A stretch of 64,000 nucleotides of DNA, taken from Ostreiculturibacter nitratireducens. GTDB taxonomy: Bacteria; Pseudomonadota; Alphaproteobacteria; Rhodobacterales; Rhodobacteraceae. The notes beneath the pieces are model-generated. The model did no database searches. It saw only the letters and a program-made list of their open reading frames with translations, and had not been told where the DNA came from. Below, in pieces: positions 62,443 to 64,000 of the stretch. The DNA is taken from NCBI RefSeq assembly GCF_032670585.1, contig NZ_JAVQHL010000002.1, forward strand, positions 744,001 to 808,000, read 5' to 3'. Within the stretch, counting starts at the first letter, position 1. Every line of letters begins with the position of its first letter. The position numbers and the translations under genes were made by a program.

Positions 62443-63498
62443 ATGGCGATCACGCTTTCCTCCCTCGCAGACCTTGCCGCACTGGGCTTCGACACGATCA
62501 TCGATGCCCGGGCGCCCTCGGAATATGCCGAAGACCACCTGCCCGGGGCGATAAACCTTCCCGTCCTCGATGACGCGGAGCGTGCGCGGGTCGGAACCGT
62601 CTACAAGCAGGAATCTCCCTTCCTCGCGCGCAAGATCGGCGCGGCGCTGGTGGCGAAAAACGTGGCGGCGCATCTCGAAGGGCCGTTGGCGGACAAGCCC
62701 GGCGGCTGGCGTCCGCTGGTCTATTGCTGGCGCGGCGGGCAGCGGTCCGGATCCTTCGCGACGATCCTCGCGCAGGTCGGCTGGCGGGTGGAGACGGTCC
62801 AGGGCGGCTACAAGGCCTGGCGGCAGCTGGTGGTGGACCACGTGCAGAACCGGCCGGTCGCCGCGCCGGTCGTGGTGCTGGACGGCAATACCGGGACCGC
62901 GAAGACCGACATCCTTACGCTCCTGGCGGCGCGTGGCCACCAGGTGATCGACCTTGAGGGACTGGCGAACCATCGCGGCTCGCTCTTCGGCGGGCGGCCA
63001 GGCGGGCAGCCTTCGCAAAAGGCATTCGAGGGGCGGCTGGCGATCAAACTTGCCTCGCTCGACCCGACGCGCCCCCTGATCGTCGAGGCGGAATCGAGCA
63101 AGATCGGTTCGGTCGTCGTGCCGAAACAGCTTTGGGCGGCGATGTGCGCGGCGCCGAGGGTCCGCGTTTCGGCACCACTCGATGCGCGGGCCGACTACCT
63201 CGCACGGGCCTACGGCGACCTCTGCGAGGACCGCCAAAGGCTGGCCGAGGTGATCGGGCGCCTGCGCCCTCTTCACGCCGCCGAGGTGATCGAGGAATGG
63301 CTCGGCCTTGCCGAAGCCAATCAGTTCAGGACGCTGGCCCGCGACCTGATGCTGCGCCACTACGACCCGCGCTACTCGCGCCACCGCGCGCGCTTCGAGC
63401 CGGATCGGGAGGTGGAGGTGGCCGTGGACAGTCTCGCGCCCGAAGCGCTCGCAGACGCGGCCGACCGTGTGGTCGAGGCCGTGGCGCGGCTCGCGTGA
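62443..63498 (+). CDS. mnmH: tRNA 2-selenouridine synthase (MnmH/SelU)
   Basis: A 351-residue protein that replaces sulfur by selenium in wobble-position 2-thiouridine of certain tRNAs. The N-terminal rhodanese domain has the catalytic cysteine C95 in VYCWRGGQRSGS. The P-loop domain begins VVVLDGNTGTAKTDIL; its loop is GNTGTAKT (148-155), with alanine where glycine usually precedes the lysine. C-terminal segments VIVEAESSKIGSVVVP (with LI before it) and HYDPRYSRHR match the family. The stop lies 19 bases from the convergent selD, which supplies selenophosphate. Confidence 0.95.
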   Translation: MAITLSSLADLAALGFDTIIDARAPSEYAEDHLPGAINLPVLDDAERARVGTVYKQESPFLARKIGAALVAKNVAAHLEGPLADKPGGWRPLVYCWRGGQRSGSFATILAQVGWRVETVQGGYKAWRQLVVDHVQNRPVAAPVVVLDGNTGTAKTDILTLLAARGHQVIDLEGLANHRGSLFGGRPGGQPSQKAFEGRLAIKLASLDPTRPLIVEAESSKIGSVVVPKQLWAAMCAAPRVRVSAPLDARADYLARAYGDLCEDRQRLAEVIGRLRPLHAAEVIEEWLGLAEANQFRTLARDLMLRHYDPRYSRHRARFEPDREVEVAVDSLAPEALADAADRVVEAVARLA

Positions 63499-63517
63499 CG
63501 GCGCGCTTCGAAGCGGT

Positions 63518-64000
63518 CTAGCCCTCAATCGTCAGAAACGGCGCGCCTTCGGCGACATGACCGATGATGGCGGCCTGTTCCCCCGCTTCGAGGAGTTCGG
63601 CGAGAAGGGCATCGGCGACTTCCCCCGGCACCGCGGCCAGAAGCCCCCCCGCCGTCTGCGGGTCGAACAGCAGGTCCGCGCGCGGGCTTTCCGTGTAGAA
63701 CATCCGCGCGCTCGCCGCGCGGTTCGCGGGTAACAGCGTCGAGCCGTGGCCGGCGGCGGAGAGCGCCTCCGCGCCGTCGAGGACGGGCAGGGCGCAGAGG
63801 TCGAGCGTGGCGGCGACGCCTGAGGCGTCGAGAAGTCCCAGCAGGTGTCCGGCGAGTCCAAAACCCGTCAGGTCGGTCATGGCGCGTGCGTGGGGGGAGA
63901 GGATCGCCGAGGCGCGGTCCTGAGGACGCGCCATCGAAGCGAGCGCGCGGGCCACGACGCGGCCCGACGCTGCGCGCGCCATTTCCGCGGCGAGGATCAC
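63518..64000 (-). CDS. selD: Selenide, water dikinase SelD, C-terminal part (cut by the window)
   Basis: The visible 160 residues are the C-terminal half of SelD, which makes selenophosphate from selenide and ATP. DLTGFGLAGHLLGLLDASGV and LLFDPQTAGGLLAAVP are the AIRS C-domain signatures. The reading frame is open to the window edge, so the start and the catalytic N-terminus lie outside. Some relatives carry an N-terminal flavoprotein fusion; this cannot be judged here. The selD-mnmH convergent pair implies selenouridine use. Confidence 0.93.
   Translation of the reverse strand: MILAAEMARAASGRVVARALASMARPQDRASAILSPHARAMTDLTGFGLAGHLLGLLDASGVAATLDLCALPVLDGAEALSAAGHGSTLLPANRAASARMFYTESPRADLLFDPQTAGGLLAAVPGEVADALLAELLEAGEQAAIIGHVAEGAPFLTIEG

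Overview
The window is a gene-dense, high-GC stretch of an alphaproteobacterial chromosome, most likely from the order Rhodobacterales (Roseobacter/Rhodobacter group). The basis is a FnrL-type regulator next to hemN and ccoNOQP-ccoGHIS, a small SRP RNA just upstream of dnaX-ybaB-recR, an Frc-type fructose ABC system with a ROK regulator, and many short overlapping operons. I see no rRNA, tRNA, IS element, phage gene, integrase or CRISPR array; this looks like core chromosome with a few accessory metabolic modules.

Layout. 1-3.2 kb: replication/recombination operon (dnaX, ybaB, recR, minus strand) behind the SRP RNA gene, which has a readable sigma70-type promoter. 3.2-8.9 kb: single genes (small secreted protein, CpdB nucleotidase with a Pho-box-like site, NudC, SRPBCC protein, prephenate dehydratase, membrane cytochrome c). 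9-14.9 kb: yejABEF peptide importer. 14.9-26.9 kb: a microoxic respiration island (hemN, fnrL, a small cytochrome c, a universal stress protein, ccoNOQP and ccoGHIS) with five FNR boxes and an unexplained 0.5-kb gap between ccoP and ccoG that carries a strong stem-loop. ccoS is a 52-codon gene with a GTG start.

26.9-36.2 kb: a D,D-carboxypeptidase with a long repeat-bearing linker and SPOR domain, a HAD hydrolase, clpS, an RsmC-type methyltransferase, an SDR lacking its catalytic lysine, two tandem paralogous lipoproteins, and the heme genes hemF, hemE and hemC. 36.2-45.7 kb: an MFS transporter, an FAD-linked D-lactate dehydrogenase-type oxidase, a TMADH-type flavoprotein, a YceI protein, and tesA divergent from the ybbAP exporter, as in E. 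coli. 45.7-53.3 kb: a MocE/MocD Rieske ferredoxin-desaturase pair divergent from a LacI regulator, then frcR, an RbsD/FucU mutarotase and frcBCA with an internal attenuating terminator. 53.3-60.5 kb: CopA, a HlyD adaptor, an FtsX permease and an ABC ATPase in one minus-strand cluster. This cluster is divergent from a DUF2892 gene across an intergenic region with a 10-bp-arm palindrome that contains the motif ATTC-N8-GAAT. 60.5-64 kb: an orphan Rieske oxygenase, an L,D-transpeptidase, mnmH (selU) and the C-terminal part of selD.

Functionally, the centre of the window is an oxygen-responsive block. FnrL would switch on the anaerobic coproporphyrinogen oxidase, the cbb3 oxidase and its copper/heme assembly factors. 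The aerobic route (hemF) and general heme genes lie about 17 kb away. The most promising leads for something new are the structured element in the ccoP-ccoG gap, the palindrome-controlled exporter/CopA cluster, and the lysine-less SDR. All start choices, sites and families were judged by eye from the sequence; no searches were run.
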